Positions 17,480 through 26,396 of a stretch of 64,000 nt of DNA are shown piece by piece. The notes under the pieces were generated by a model. It made no database searches. It was given only the letters and a program-made list of their open reading frames with translations, and was not told where the DNA came from. The DNA is taken from NCBI RefSeq assembly GCF_001613085.1, contig NZ_BDBR01000043.1, positions 1-64,000 of the forward strand, in the 5' to 3' direction. The position numbers and the translations under genes are program-made. This DNA is from Nocardia salmonicida NBRC 13393 (GTDB lineage: Bacteria; Actinomycetota; Actinomycetes; Mycobacteriales; Mycobacteriaceae). The first letter of the stretch is position 1. Each line of letters begins with the position of its first letter.

Positions 17480-17758
17480 GCGCCAAACCAGGAGCCGGGG
17501 CTAGAGCTGGGTGTTCTTCCTCGCCACTTAGGATCCCGCCGCCGATCCAAAGGTGTTTCGGATCCGCCTCCACAGCAATCACGCGCTCGCGCTGCGGCCA
17601 TCCTGCCGCCGCACAACCAACCGGCGCGATCGCAGTACCAACTCGACCCCGCCAGACCTCGGTTTCGGGAAGTCGGTGCAGCAGAGGGACAACGCGACGG
17701 CACTCCCGATCGACCCGCCTTCAGCTCGCTGGCTACCAAGGTTGCGCCGCAGCCTCTT

Positions 17759-17983
17759 TCACCGTTCAGAGTTCTCGGCGAGGGTGCGCGCCAACTCGGT
17801 CAGCTCGTGCGGTCCTCGAATTCCTGCACACGCATCACAAATATTGATCACGCGATCAGAGAACGGCGCAGCGAAGGCAGGTAGGCCAATGTCCTGCTCA
17901 AGTTCGTCATCCCATTCAGTGGTGGTATTGACCTGGCACAGGTTACAGGTCCACGTCCAGTCACTATCCGCATTGTCCGCCAT
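17759..17983 (-). CDS. Small zinc-ribbon-like protein, 74 aa
   Basis: Two Cys pairs, CNLC near residue 13 and CDAC near residue 50, flank an acidic Trp/Phe-containing segment, which suggests a small treble-clef or ribbon-type zinc site. The C-terminus is helical. The start has no good ribosome-binding site, so a leaderless message or another start is possible. It is convergent with the relaxase; the 279 bases between them hold no gene I can support. Function unknown. Confidence 0.6.
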   Translation of the reverse strand: MADNADSDWTWTCNLCQVNTTTEWDDELEQDIGLPAFAAPFSDRVINICDACAGIRGPHELTELARTLAENSER

Positions 17984-18306
17984 AACACAAGATTACAGAG
18001 AGAAACGGTACCCACTGGTTTGAACTATACTGCGACACAACACAGGTCGGCGCGACGTCGTCGCACCCTCCGCCCGCGTCGGCGTCGGATTTCGTACCGC
18101 CGCTGTCGTGATGGGTAGGCGGATGCCCCGCAAGAGTAGCCGCCGACATCATCGACGACACCTCACTAGGCGACCGGATATCTCGCTCGGTCTCAGCGGA
18201 AACCGCGGCCAACCGCCGGTCTGTACGCAAGACCCAGTGCGAGCGATAGCCGCTGAGCTACCGATGAAGGCATCGACGCTGAATCTTCTGTGGTAGATAG
18301 TGACTG

Positions 18307-19773
18307 GTGAGTGAGACACGTATTCGGGAGCTGTGTAGCGCCCTCGTTGCCGCAGCCTTCGAGGAGCTGACGTCTGATCGAGTGATTCCGATGTGGTCTG
18401 ATGCTCCGAGACTCCAGGCGGATATCGACTTCGATGCCGATCGAATCCGAAGTCGGTCAGAGTACACCGCGCTCAAGGACGAGCTCCTCCAGTCCTTTCC
18501 CGCCCTGTTCGACGACCTTGATGACTTCTTCAAGTCGTTTACTGTTCAGCAGTATATCGATACCTTCCTTGAGGAAGTTCTCTACCAGTGTGGTTATGCG
18601 GATGATTTTTCGCCGACCGGAGCGCCGGTGAAGGAGGTCATGGATGAACTCGAACGGGTCCTCACTGGGGCACCGGGAGACTTTGTCGTAGCACGATTGG
18701 TTTCCCACCTGACAACGGAGTCGGGTGCGTCGATCGAGCTCGAAGGCATCAAGGTCATACCCGATCAGGTCGGGTCAGCGTCAAATATCGTGATCCGCAG
18801 ACAGATTCCGGACTCGGCACACGTCTTGCAGCGTCGGCCGTCCGTCAAGGGACTCACGCCGCGGAGTCTGCTAGTCCTTCGCCAGACACTCGATACGCCC
18901 GGTTTTCACACCGGCAGAGAACTCAGTCGAAAGCTTGACCACTTCATCTTGATCGCCTCGCTTCTCACCAATGGAACCGCTCAACCTGTCTATGAGGTTA
19001 CGGGGATGTCCACGGCGGTGACTCAGGTTCCGGCCAGGCTCCGGGAGTTGATGAACGATGGGTCGATCACAGTGGCTCGTCGAGTGATCCGGTTGAATGA
19101 CGCGCACGGCCCAGCTCTCGATGCGCTTTCAGCACTCGTTCGATCGGCAGATCCTGGACACGAAGGCAAGATTCACACCTCCTTCGGCCTGGCGCTCAAG
19201 AAGTTCGGCGGATTCGATCACACGACTGACGCGTTCGAGCAGTTGGTTGATCTGGCCACCGCGCTGGAGGGCGTCATGGTGGGCACCAACGAGGGGGAGG
19301 GACTTACGCTTCGATTGTGCACGCGTGTATCCGCGTTGCTTGCTGCCGACGACGACTCTGCACGCGGCATCTTCGGGGATGTGAAAGCGCTGTACGGTCT
19401 GCGCTCGACAATCGTGCATGGAGGCGAACTCACCGAGAAGGCGCTCCGGAAGACCCTCGCATCGGTCTCGACGACATCGGATACCAGCGACGATGTGAAA
19501 CTCACAGTGAACCTCGGATACGCGATTGATCGGCTGCGTGACATCGTGAGGCGAGCCATCCTCGCTCGGCTCTGTCTCGCCACGGGGCCCGATCCGATCC
19601 CGCACTGGCCACTCGGCGACAAGCCGACTGCGGTTGATGCCATTCTCAGCGACGACAGCTCACGTGAGGTTTGGCGATCGTACTGGCGAACTCACCTTGC
19701 CGAGATCGGAGTCGGAGAGGCAGCAAACCGGGCAACTGCGGTCGAATACGCGCTGAGTCGATCTGAGCGCTAG
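18307..19773 (+). CDS. ApeA-like HEPN domain protein, 488 aa
   Basis: Large soluble protein. The C-terminal part at about residues 340-375 reads ADDDSARGIFGDVKALYGLRSTIVHGGEL. It matches the ApeA-like HEPN pattern, with the catalytic R-x4-H (RSTIVH). HEPN domains are usually ribonucleases in antiphage or toxin-type systems. The N-terminal 300 residues are helical and unassigned and may be the sensing part. GTG at 18307 follows a weak site. Codon usage is less GC-biased than in the backbone genes, consistent with separate acquisition. It is convergent with the DUF4145 gene. A defence role is inference from the domain and from its position in an accessory block. Confidence 0.75.
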   Translation: MSETRIRELCSALVAAAFEELTSDRVIPMWSDAPRLQADIDFDADRIRSRSEYTALKDELLQSFPALFDDLDDFFKSFTVQQYIDTFLEEVLYQCGYADDFSPTGAPVKEVMDELERVLTGAPGDFVVARLVSHLTTESGASIELEGIKVIPDQVGSASNIVIRRQIPDSAHVLQRRPSVKGLTPRSLLVLRQTLDTPGFHTGRELSRKLDHFILIASLLTNGTAQPVYEVTGMSTAVTQVPARLRELMNDGSITVARRVIRLNDAHGPALDALSALVRSADPGHEGKIHTSFGLALKKFGGFDHTTDAFEQLVDLATALEGVMVGTNEGEGLTLRLCTRVSALLAADDDSARGIFGDVKALYGLRSTIVHGGELTEKALRKTLASVSTTSDTSDDVKLTVNLGYAIDRLRDIVRRAILARLCLATGPDPIPHWPLGDKPTAVDAILSDDSSREVWRSYWRTHLAEIGVGEAANRATAVEYALSRSER

Positions 19774-19867
19774 CTCGATGATGGCTGCCAGGCCTCCTCC
19801 GTCTGGACCAGCTAGAACGCGACTACGTTGGCAGGACAATTGTGTGAGTCCGTGGCCGTCGGCGTAC

Positions 19868-19898
19868 TGACCGGCGAGGTGGTGTGGTTCGCCGGTCA
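19868..19898. terminator. Bidirectional terminator between convergent genes
   Basis: Perfect 10-base arms TGACCGGCGA/TCGCCGGTCA (19868-19877 and 19889-19898) with an 11-base loop, placed midway between the HEPN gene (plus) and the DUF4145 gene (minus). Confidence 0.7.
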
Positions 19899-19943
19899 TC
19901 GCCGCCAGCACCGACACGACACTGACGGCGCAGCCGAGCTGAG

Positions 19944-20669
19944 TTACGGCACCCACCGCTTCGCTTGGACCACACGGCGCGCTCGTTCGTGTAGGGCAGA
20001 CGTGTCAGACTTGAAGAGCAATTTCAGCGCTAGCTCGACGAGTTCAGCAGCTTCGACGAAGTCAACTGCGTCCAGTCCTCCAGGATGAGTACCTTCGTTC
20101 CCAACCCATTTGACGGCCTCCAACAGGTCTGCCACTTCGGATTCGATCGCCCGAAAGTCGGTGAGGCGCTGGTGTAGCGGCCGAAATTTGTCATTTGTCG
20201 TTGTGGCGGCAATCCCTTGCTCGTCCATCAGACGCTCGATGCTCTGGCGCAGCAGCGCTATCCCCGCCGATGGATCGCTCCACGCCACCCCAGCAGCACG
20301 CAGGAGGGTTTGTCGGATAGAACCTGGGACCGAATCAGGAATTTCAACAACTGGAACTGGGGGATGGAGCACCCGCACGCGGAAGTAGTGATCGAGATTG
20401 TCGTCGATGTCGTACTGGACTGCGTAGTCGCCGACAACGGCGACCCGCTCCCGGCATGCCTGAGCGTTGCAGAAGAGGAAGCCATGGAAGATCCCGCGGA
20501 TATCGGTGGGATCACCACCGCTCTCCCAGCCATACGTGCTTGGGCTCTGAAGGTGCTTCAGATGTTCATCGTCGGCCGTCAGCTTGCCTTTCGAGCACGC
20601 GGGACATGGCAGTACCGGCCAATTCCCGGTACGAAACCAGCCAGTCAGAAGGCGAACCTGATCGTCCAC
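19944..20669 (-). CDS. DUF4145 domain-containing protein, 241 aa
   Basis: The N-terminus holds a zinc-ribbon-like pair (LPCPAC near residue 21 and FCNAQAC near residue 67) typical of DUF4145 proteins. The C-terminal helical domain contains SIRQTLLRAAGVAW, LRQSIERLMDEQGI and the characteristic VKWVGNEGTHPG. DUF4145 is found alone and fused to restriction or other defence proteins; its biochemical role is not established, although its helical domain resembles HEPN-like folds. The C-terminal tail ARRVVQAKRW is basic. The 301 bases upstream hold no supportable gene. Its neighbours suggest an accessory defence block. Confidence 0.82.
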   Translation of the reverse strand: MDDQVRLLTGWFRTGNWPVLPCPACSKGKLTADDEHLKHLQSPSTYGWESGGDPTDIRGIFHGFLFCNAQACRERVAVVGDYAVQYDIDDNLDHYFRVRVLHPPVPVVEIPDSVPGSIRQTLLRAAGVAWSDPSAGIALLRQSIERLMDEQGIAATTTNDKFRPLHQRLTDFRAIESEVADLLEAVKWVGNEGTHPGGLDAVDFVEAAELVELALKLLFKSDTSALHERARRVVQAKRWVP

Positions 20670-20970
20670 GGCATCCCTATCTCAGTGATCCATCATCCAG
20701 TCGCGACAGACTGACAGCGACGTCCTAGCCTACGAGCTGCGATTCGTCGATGTCCCAGTCTGCAGGACTCGGTACCCTACTGTCGGCCCGAGACGGAGCA
20801 CACTCGTTGTTGGAGGCCCCCGATGCCCACCACCGCTTAGCGGCCGCCTGTGCACCGCGAGATCGTTTGGTACTGCAGCACGTTCGTATTCAGCTCTGTA
20901 GCCGCCCAGTATGGTGGGGACTAGTCGGCCACCATCGGTTCGTAGCGCTACGCGCCGCGGTCCCACACGG

Positions 20971-22341
20971 TCATGATGATGCGAGGTCGGTAGGCCGTTG
21001 CGGTTGCGGTTGCGGTATCTCCATTCCGGATGCCGACCGGTACCATCTTCGCGACGCTGAGACCAACAACATCGGGATCGTCCAGAACTGAAGCCAATTC
21101 GGGATAGCCGCGCCCGACGATCCTGATTCCTGCGTCCCAATTCCGAGCTGCTTCTTGAGACTGGCGATCTGTAGGCAGATCAAGCGTCTGAGCGCGCGTC
21201 TAGCAAACCTCGCGGGGAACCATCGCACATGGTCATCGCGTGTCACCAGGGAGCGAATCATGATAATAATGGGTGCAAGAATCCACCATGAGCTGGCAGC
21301 ACCCTGTGTCAAACGGACCACGATCGAGTCATCGGCAGTACCGATGTAGACGAACGGCAAAGCGATGAAGAGGGCAAGCAAACCAGCGCAGATAGCTGCT
21401 ATCGCCCTCGCAGTGAAAACGGGGCGACACACAATCAACCAAAGTGGCATGAGGATGAGAACTGACACAATTGCCCAATACCCGAGGGTTGCGACGATAA
21501 GCCACACCAACCCTTGCCAATAGCCTTCGGTATCCGAGCGGATCAGCCGATCGGTGCCGACAACCACCGCTGGACCAGCAACCGTTATCGAGACAACGAC
21601 GATGACTTCGTATGCCCACCAGAGCCGTCGGCTCCATGCGTGGCCTGCCCAGCGGGCCGACGTTGCAAGATCTGACCATCTCGGAGGAGACTCATCATCT
21701 CCTGTTGTCGGCTCACGGACGATGTTGTTGAGCCTAGCTAGGTCGGACCTCTGACGATGCCTGGTCAACGCCCTACTGAGCGCCAGACTGTCACGGAGCC
21801 CTGACTGTGAGTCGATGCTGATAATCGAGATCGCCGTAGCAATAACAACGATCACGACTCCGGTTAGCAGGTTGTCGTCATGGACAGCATCGGCGAGCGA
21901 TGCAAGGCCGACGACCGCAGCGGTCAATCCCAACGCCAACGCAGCATCGGAGAAGTGCAGATGTCGCGCGAATTCAGCTGCCCGCCCCTTCAGCCTCTCC
22001 GTGCTTTCGGATGCGGTTGCGGTTGCCTGCGACGGGCTTGAGGTTCGAGTCCACCACGCGGCGATGTTGAGCGCGACGACAACCGTCGCGATGACTGCGA
22101 GCAGGTCAATGCCCGTCGAGGTGTCGATGGTGAGTTTGAGGCTGAGCTCACGGGCGCGGTCCGGGCTCGTCCGCGATAATATGAGGAGACCGATAGTGAG
22201 CACGCCGTAAATCACAGACGCGCTGATCAAAAAGACAGCCGTTCGCGATGTCGAGCTACTCAAGTGATTGTCTACAAAAGGTGCGACATCTCGATGGTCA
22301 GCCAATTCACTGGATCCGCTATTCGCCGCACTCTCGGGCAC
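20971..22341 (-). CDS. Polytopic membrane protein, 456 aa
   Basis: No family recognised. Hydrophobic segments at about residues 35-55, 78-96, 133-150, 158-175, 245-265, 281-303, 310-330 and 345-360 predict six to eight membrane helices. A charged cytoplasmic loop at about 175-235 contains LSRALTRHRQRSDLARL, and the long basic C-terminal tail ends in a PQPQPQRP repeat. Base composition is less GC-rich than the backbone. It lies in the same orientation as the DUF4145 gene, 301 bases upstream, so cotranscription is possible. A membrane effector or sensor role in an accessory system is only a guess. Confidence 0.72.
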   Translation of the reverse strand: MPESAANSGSSELADHRDVAPFVDNHLSSSTSRTAVFLISASVIYGVLTIGLLILSRTSPDRARELSLKLTIDTSTGIDLLAVIATVVVALNIAAWWTRTSSPSQATATASESTERLKGRAAEFARHLHFSDAALALGLTAAVVGLASLADAVHDDNLLTGVVIVVIATAISIISIDSQSGLRDSLALSRALTRHRQRSDLARLNNIVREPTTGDDESPPRWSDLATSARWAGHAWSRRLWWAYEVIVVVSITVAGPAVVVGTDRLIRSDTEGYWQGLVWLIVATLGYWAIVSVLILMPLWLIVCRPVFTARAIAAICAGLLALFIALPFVYIGTADDSIVVRLTQGAASSWWILAPIIIMIRSLVTRDDHVRWFPARFARRALRRLICLQIASLKKQLGIGTQESGSSGAAIPNWLQFWTIPMLLVSASRRWYRSASGMEIPQPQPQRPTDLASS

Positions 22342-22548
22342 GCTGGTACTTATTATTAACCCCCATGAAGAAAATGCCGTAACACGCGCTCGTCAATGAA
22401 CGCTGCATGATCATCGCGCGACCAACTACTCGATGTCAAAGCGCACCGGCCGCGTCTACACAATGCCCAAATTCCATCCAGACCGTCGACTTCGACCTTG
22501 CGCCAGTAGCGCAAGCAGCCCAGGTCGCGAGCAACCGCCACGACCGCA

Positions 22549-22818
22549 TCAACCCGCGCGCGGCGCCACGATTCCCGAACCTCGCACCTCACAGAACCCG
22601 GGTTCGTCGGCAACCACACGAGAGCCCCACACCAGCCAGTCCTCTTTGCCGACAACGACATACGCCACGGCCACCACTGTGACAGGCCGATCCGCGCCAG
22701 CACACCGACGACAGGGACTCGAAGTAGGTAAGGTCTTCACCGGCGAGCGGTCGCTGGATCGCATCGAGATCCTCGACTGGTTGCCCCGCACTGCCCAACA
22801 GCCTGCGACTCCGCTCAT
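22549..22818 (-). CDS. Hypothetical protein coupled to the kinase gene, 89 aa
   Basis: The ATG overlaps the stop codon of the preceding P-loop kinase gene (TGATG), which argues for real translation. The sequence has a Cys pair (SPCRRC) followed by a hydrophobic beta-like stretch, VTVVAVAYVVVGKEDWLVW, and ends IVAPRAG. No family recognised. Another frame immediately downstream (to about 22356) encodes plausible protein, including VDAVVAVARDLGCLRYW, so the gene may originally have been longer and been shortened by a frameshift. The N-terminal 30 residues look less protein-like than the rest. Confidence 0.5.
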   Translation of the reverse strand: MSGVAGCWAVRGNQSRISMRSSDRSPVKTLPTSSPCRRCAGADRPVTVVAVAYVVVGKEDWLVWGSRVVADEPGFCEVRGSGIVAPRAG

Positions 22819-23327
22819 CACGCTGGGCCACGGCTGTGTTCGATGTCGCGATAGATCCGGTCTGTCGCGGCATCGAGAGTCCAGCTCGCATCGATGCGGA
22901 CTTCTTCGACGAACGGCAGCGGCTGCCAGCCGTGATACCACGAGGCCATCTGCTCCGGTGGAATCGTCGCCGCCTGTGGGCGCCCCGCGTGACGGTCCAG
23001 GGTCTGGGCGAAGGTGAGATCGAAACTGTAGAACAACGACCTTTCCACCCAATGTGTGAGCCGGCCGAGCATGCTCCCGTACCGGTGGGCATGGAGGATT
23101 CCCTCGATGATCACCACCATCCCCCGCCCCGAACACGAACGGGCGATCTCCTCGATCAGGTCGATGTTGAACGCGCCCGCCTCGTCCGGTTCCCGGAGCA
23201 TGTTCCGCCGCACCAGATCCTGGGAGATCACCGCGCATTGCCCATGTTCGAATCGGCGCTGGACTGCGATCGCGGTGGTCGATTTGCCCGAGGCCGAGTT
23301 TCCACGGATCACTACCAGTGGTTTCAT
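22818..23327 (-). CDS. P-loop kinase (AAA_33/zeta-toxin-like), 169 aa
   Basis: Small nucleotide-binding phosphotransferase. The N-terminus is MKPLVVIRGNSASGKST, a textbook Walker A (residues 9-17). It is followed by a switch-like VISQDLVRRNML and the hydrophobic strand GMVVIIEGIL, which serves as Walker B. A lid-like region with DRHAGRPQA and a Trp/Tyr-rich tail follow. The substrate is unknown; relatives include aminoglycoside and polynucleotide kinases and zeta toxins. The ATG at 23327 overlaps the stop of the Nudix gene (ATGA), so the pair is translationally coupled. A longer frame upstream is a shadow of the Nudix gene. Confidence 0.85.
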   Translation of the reverse strand: MKPLVVIRGNSASGKSTTAIAVQRRFEHGQCAVISQDLVRRNMLREPDEAGAFNIDLIEEIARSCSGRGMVVIIEGILHAHRYGSMLGRLTHWVERSLFYSFDLTFAQTLDRHAGRPQAATIPPEQMASWYHGWQPLPFVEEVRIDASWTLDAATDRIYRDIEHSRGPA

Positions 23328-23899
23328 CGGACGGTCGTGGGTTGCAGGACGGTGTCGAGCTTGCGGATGAACCGGCCGAGGTGTGGGTCCGTATCGGGTA
23401 GGCCGTGGGGGTCGAGATCCCACCACTGACCACCGTCGAACTCGCCCGGGTCGAGATCTGGGCGGCTGGTCCGATCGCCACGGGCGACGAACCACAGCGA
23501 AACGTCCACGTGTCCGGTGGTGGGGCCGATGGTCGAAGTCACGGTCAGAAGCAGTGGCCGTTGGCCGACGACATCGAAGCTCGCGTCGATGCCCAGTTCC
23601 TCACGGGCTTCTCGGCGCGCTGCGGCGAACGGATGCTCGAAGGGATCTAGATGCCCGCCCATCGGGAGGTGAAGGCCGGACTTGCGGTGCTGACCGAGGT
23701 AAAGGCCACGCTCGGTGGGGTCGACCAAGACCACATAGGCCACCAGGTGCGGCGATGGCGTCGCAGGCGAAATGCGACGGTAAACATCGGTCGTTGCGGC
23801 GAGCCAGTCCAGGGTCTGTTCGATGTGTTGCTGTTCGAGATCGTCGAACGGGGCCATCGCGGCGATCAGCTCGGCGACGGCAGCGGTAGAGGGGTCCAT
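23324..23899 (-). CDS. Nudix hydrolase, 191 aa
   Basis: Hydrolyses a nucleoside diphosphate linked to another moiety. The Nudix box is complete at about residues 80-103: GGHLDPFEHPFAAARREAREELGI, with the metal-binding REAREE core (G-x5-E-x7-RE-x2-EE-xG). An N-terminal helical extension of about 40 residues precedes the fold. Its 3' end overlaps the P-loop kinase gene by ATGA, so the two may work on the same small molecule. Upstream, 196 bases separate it from the 95-residue gene. No signal peptide is present. The substrate cannot be read from the sequence. Confidence 0.9.
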   Translation of the reverse strand: MDPSTAAVAELIAAMAPFDDLEQQHIEQTLDWLAATTDVYRRISPATPSPHLVAYVVLVDPTERGLYLGQHRKSGLHLPMGGHLDPFEHPFAAARREAREELGIDASFDVVGQRPLLLTVTSTIGPTTGHVDVSLWFVARGDRTSRPDLDPGEFDGGQWWDLDPHGLPDTDPHLGRFIRKLDTVLQPTTVR

Positions 23900-24095
23900 G
23901 GCGCGCGAGGATAGCCGCGGCCTCCGACACCAATCCGGGGTCCGTCAGCACCTGACGCGACCTACTCGGTTCGAGCCAGTTTCCCTCGTTCTGAGTGTTG
24001 AGGTGACCGAGCAACAGTGCATCCTCTGTCGACCAACAGCCCTCCGGCAAGGTCCAGCCACGTCGCCAGGTGCGAGGTCCTGCGAGTTCGGAGCC

Positions 24096-24383
24096 CTACA
24101 GTCGTGGATCGTGCACAAGCCGGAAGTCGTGCAATGGTTCGCCCCGGCCGCCAGCGGCGGTGAACTCCCGGCCGATGGCTTCGCCGGCCGGGATGGTGCA
24201 GTCGCGGCCGATCACCGCGGCTGACAGGATCAACGGGGCCTGGTGCGTGTGCCATGGCGTCACGCAGTGAGCGTCATCGCCCACGGTCAGCATCACCCAG
24301 AACGGCACCCGACCATCAGGGAGAACGCAATAGTCGTCCCCGGTGCTTGCACCATTGAAGTCGATGCCGTCCTGATCGCCCAT
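24096..24383 (-). CDS. Hypothetical protein, 95 aa
   Basis: Unrecognised small soluble protein that looks beta-rich: YCVLPDGRVPFWVMLTVGDD, then VTPWHTHQAPLILSAAVIG. ATG 24383 follows GGAAAGG at about 9 bases and is preferred over the ATG 21 bases upstream. It lies between the TrmO-like gene (79 bases upstream) and the Nudix gene in the same direction, so it is probably part of the regulator-headed operon. Two of its His residues and one Cys are close together (CVTPWHTH), which could bind metal, but this is speculative. Confidence 0.6.
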   Translation of the reverse strand: MGDQDGIDFNGASTGDDYCVLPDGRVPFWVMLTVGDDAHCVTPWHTHQAPLILSAAVIGRDCTIPAGEAIGREFTAAGGRGEPLHDFRLVHDPRL

Positions 24384-24462
24384 GCGGCTGCGCCTTTCCG
24401 GCATTTGTCTTCGAGCAGAGGCTCCTCAGCGTTGCTGGCCGCGCCGGGAGCAGATCGCACGG

Positions 24463-24933
24463 TTAGAAGTAGTTCTTGAGCATCTCGGTCGACCAGGGCG
24501 CCTGCTCGACGTCGCCGCGAGGCCCGAACTCGGCGAACCACGGCTTGATATCGAACACGGGAGTGCCGTCGACGGCGTCTAGTTCAGCGACGTGGAGGTC
24601 GAGACCGTCGATGCGAAGCAGTCGGGCGCGGGAGACTCCGAGCCAGTTGACGCGACGCATGTTGCGGTGCCCGAAGATCCCGACCTCGGGCCACTCAGGG
24701 TTGTCGCGCGCGCTGCGGGCACCTAAGTGGAGATCGGATTGATCGGTCAGATGGAACCGGAACACGACCTCAACATGGGAAAATTGGTCGAGCCCCTTGA
24801 CGGAATCTTCACTGAACCGAGGGTCATCGATCCTGATGATCGTCTCTGTGTCACCCCACTGATCGTCCGTGGGTTCACGGCGCCCACCGACCACGTGCGC
24901 GATCGGTACCACTTCGAACTTCTCATCAGTCAT
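24463..24933 (-). CDS. TrmO/TsaA-like (UPF0066) SAM-dependent methyltransferase, 156 aa
   Basis: The family includes TrmO, which methylates N6-threonylcarbamoyladenosine-37 in tRNA using SAM in an unusual beta-barrel fold. Recognisable pieces are PIAHVVGGRREP at the N-terminus, LDQFSHVEVVFRFH, HRNMRRVNWLGVSRARLL and the near-invariant VDGTPVFDIKPW. ATG 24933 follows TAGGAA. It starts 10 bases after the XRE-TPR gene, so the two are cotranscribed. The length matches single-domain family members. Several family residues are altered relative to TrmO (for example NMRRVNWLG where RPNPIG is usual), so the substrate may not be tRNA. Confidence 0.82.
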   Translation of the reverse strand: MTDEKFEVVPIAHVVGGRREPTDDQWGDTETIIRIDDPRFSEDSVKGLDQFSHVEVVFRFHLTDQSDLHLGARSARDNPEWPEVGIFGHRNMRRVNWLGVSRARLLRIDGLDLHVAELDAVDGTPVFDIKPWFAEFGPRGDVEQAPWSTEMLKNYF

Positions 24934-24943
24934 TGCTGCGTTC

Positions 24944-26218
24944 CTATTTCCCTTGTGCTTGCAGGTATTCAGAGGCTCGGTTATCGATTTCGGCCAGCCC
25001 CTCCACCGCCGAACCACGATGCGGCGCGACGGCCGCCCGGATACCGTGTGCCACGGCGCGTGTGCGACCAGATTGAACCTGACCCATCGACACCAGCGCG
25101 GACTTCCATGTTGCGCAAGCTACTTCGAGGTCGCCCTGTCTCGCTTGCACCGCCCCTAGGTAGCCGAGGGTGACCGCATGAGTTCGTGCAAATGCCTGTG
25201 CTTTCCGTTTGCGCACACTGCGGTCGAACTGTTCAGCAGCGCCGTGCAGGTCACCGGAGTCACGGAGAACACACGCAGTTTCGTGGGCCAGGCTGGCCTC
25301 GGTGAAGAAGAACACCCGCGAGGGTTCAGCGATTGAGCTCGATGCCGAGGCGAGGTCCTGTTCGGCGACAATCACAGCCTTCGCAGCCTCCGAACGTCGG
25401 CCGGCAACGCTGAGGGCTTTCGCGTGGACAATCTTGAGCAATGCTCGCTCGCGGGGGGTAGCAGTGCTGTACCGGGAGCCAGCGACGGAAGCCGCGGCCA
25501 ATTCGAGCCCCTCTGCGGCGTGTCCGAGGTCGATCGCCTGGTGCGCCATCGCACGCAAGATGTGGCCGGTCAACGGCGCATCCTCCGCCTCGGCGGCGAG
25601 TTTGGTCGCCGTCGCGAAATAGCGCTGAGCCGCGGAATGCTCGTCGTTGTCGAAGGCCATCCAACCTGCCAAGTACGCCATCTCGGCCGCTGCCGAGAAC
25701 ATATCTCGGCGCACGACTTCGTCGGTGTAGGTGCCGTTGAGGTAGTCGACGACCTCACTGCTGAGGTACTGGACAACAGCGCGTCGCCCGTGGCCACCCC
25801 CCATGCGCTGTTCGATCTGGGAGAACAGCGTCATGACGTTGCGGACGTCGGTGACATCGGAAGATCCGACGTGCCGGATCGCGCTCTGCGCTCTTGATAC
25901 TGGTGCGGAGGTGTCCAGCCATCCAGGCCGCAATACCGAGGCGCCCAGCGCTGTCGAGTACCCGCCACGCAGGAACGCGCGTCTTTCCACGTCAGCCTTT
26001 CCAAGGTCGGCGAGGGTAGCGACTGGATCTTGAAGGCCACCGAATCGCTTCTCGTAACACGCTATGACATCCGGCGGCGGTGTGCGCTCACCGGTCTCGT
26101 AGTAGGCCAGCGCGGACTTCCCCCGGTGAATTTCGGCCGCCAACGCAGCCAACGAAACGCCTGCGGCCTCGCGGGCGGCTCGGAGCTGCGCACCGACGAT
26201 AGCGGCGTGACTGTCCAT
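24944..26218 (-). CDS. XRE-family HTH regulator with TPR-like C-terminus, 424 aa
   Basis: The N-terminal HTH (about residues 8-55: LRAAREAAGVSLAALAAEI, then SALAYYETGERTPPPDVI) is of the Streptomyces/Nocardia XRE type. The remaining 350 residues form Ala-rich paired helices (AAEMAYLAGWMAFDNDEHSAAQRYF and similar repeats) like other regulator TPR arrays. It probably controls its own operon, which continues 10 bases downstream with the TrmO-like gene. Upstream, a 7-base inverted repeat CCTAGCG/CGCTAGG (26282-26314) is a possible operator. RRAFLRGG near residue 80 resembles a Tat motif, but there is no export context. Effector unknown. Confidence 0.88.
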   Translation of the reverse strand: MDSHAAIVGAQLRAAREAAGVSLAALAAEIHRGKSALAYYETGERTPPPDVIACYEKRFGGLQDPVATLADLGKADVERRAFLRGGYSTALGASVLRPGWLDTSAPVSRAQSAIRHVGSSDVTDVRNVMTLFSQIEQRMGGGHGRRAVVQYLSSEVVDYLNGTYTDEVVRRDMFSAAAEMAYLAGWMAFDNDEHSAAQRYFATATKLAAEAEDAPLTGHILRAMAHQAIDLGHAAEGLELAAASVAGSRYSTATPRERALLKIVHAKALSVAGRRSEAAKAVIVAEQDLASASSSIAEPSRVFFFTEASLAHETACVLRDSGDLHGAAEQFDRSVRKRKAQAFARTHAVTLGYLGAVQARQGDLEVACATWKSALVSMGQVQSGRTRAVAHGIRAAVAPHRGSAVEGLAEIDNRASEYLQAQGK

Positions 26219-26281
26219 GCTGTCGAATCATGCCATTCTGTGGACACGTTGTGGATAACGCTCCGTGCAGTGAACCTGCGT

Positions 26282-26314
26282 CCTAGCGACACACTGGTGC
26301 TCTCGACCGCTAGG
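26282..26314. promoter_or_regulatory. Inverted repeat upstream of the XRE-TPR gene
   Basis: Arms CCTAGCG (26282-26288) and CGCTAGG (26308-26314) lie 64-96 bases before the regulator start, in the 178-base gap between it and the creatininase gene. The position suits an operator, but no promoter elements are convincing. Confidence 0.3.
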
Positions 26315-26396
26315 AATCAGTTGTACAGCACAGTTTTTCAAGATGTCCGCAGCTCAGTTTTCGGCGAGAACCCGGCAGCTTCACAAGATCAAGTAG

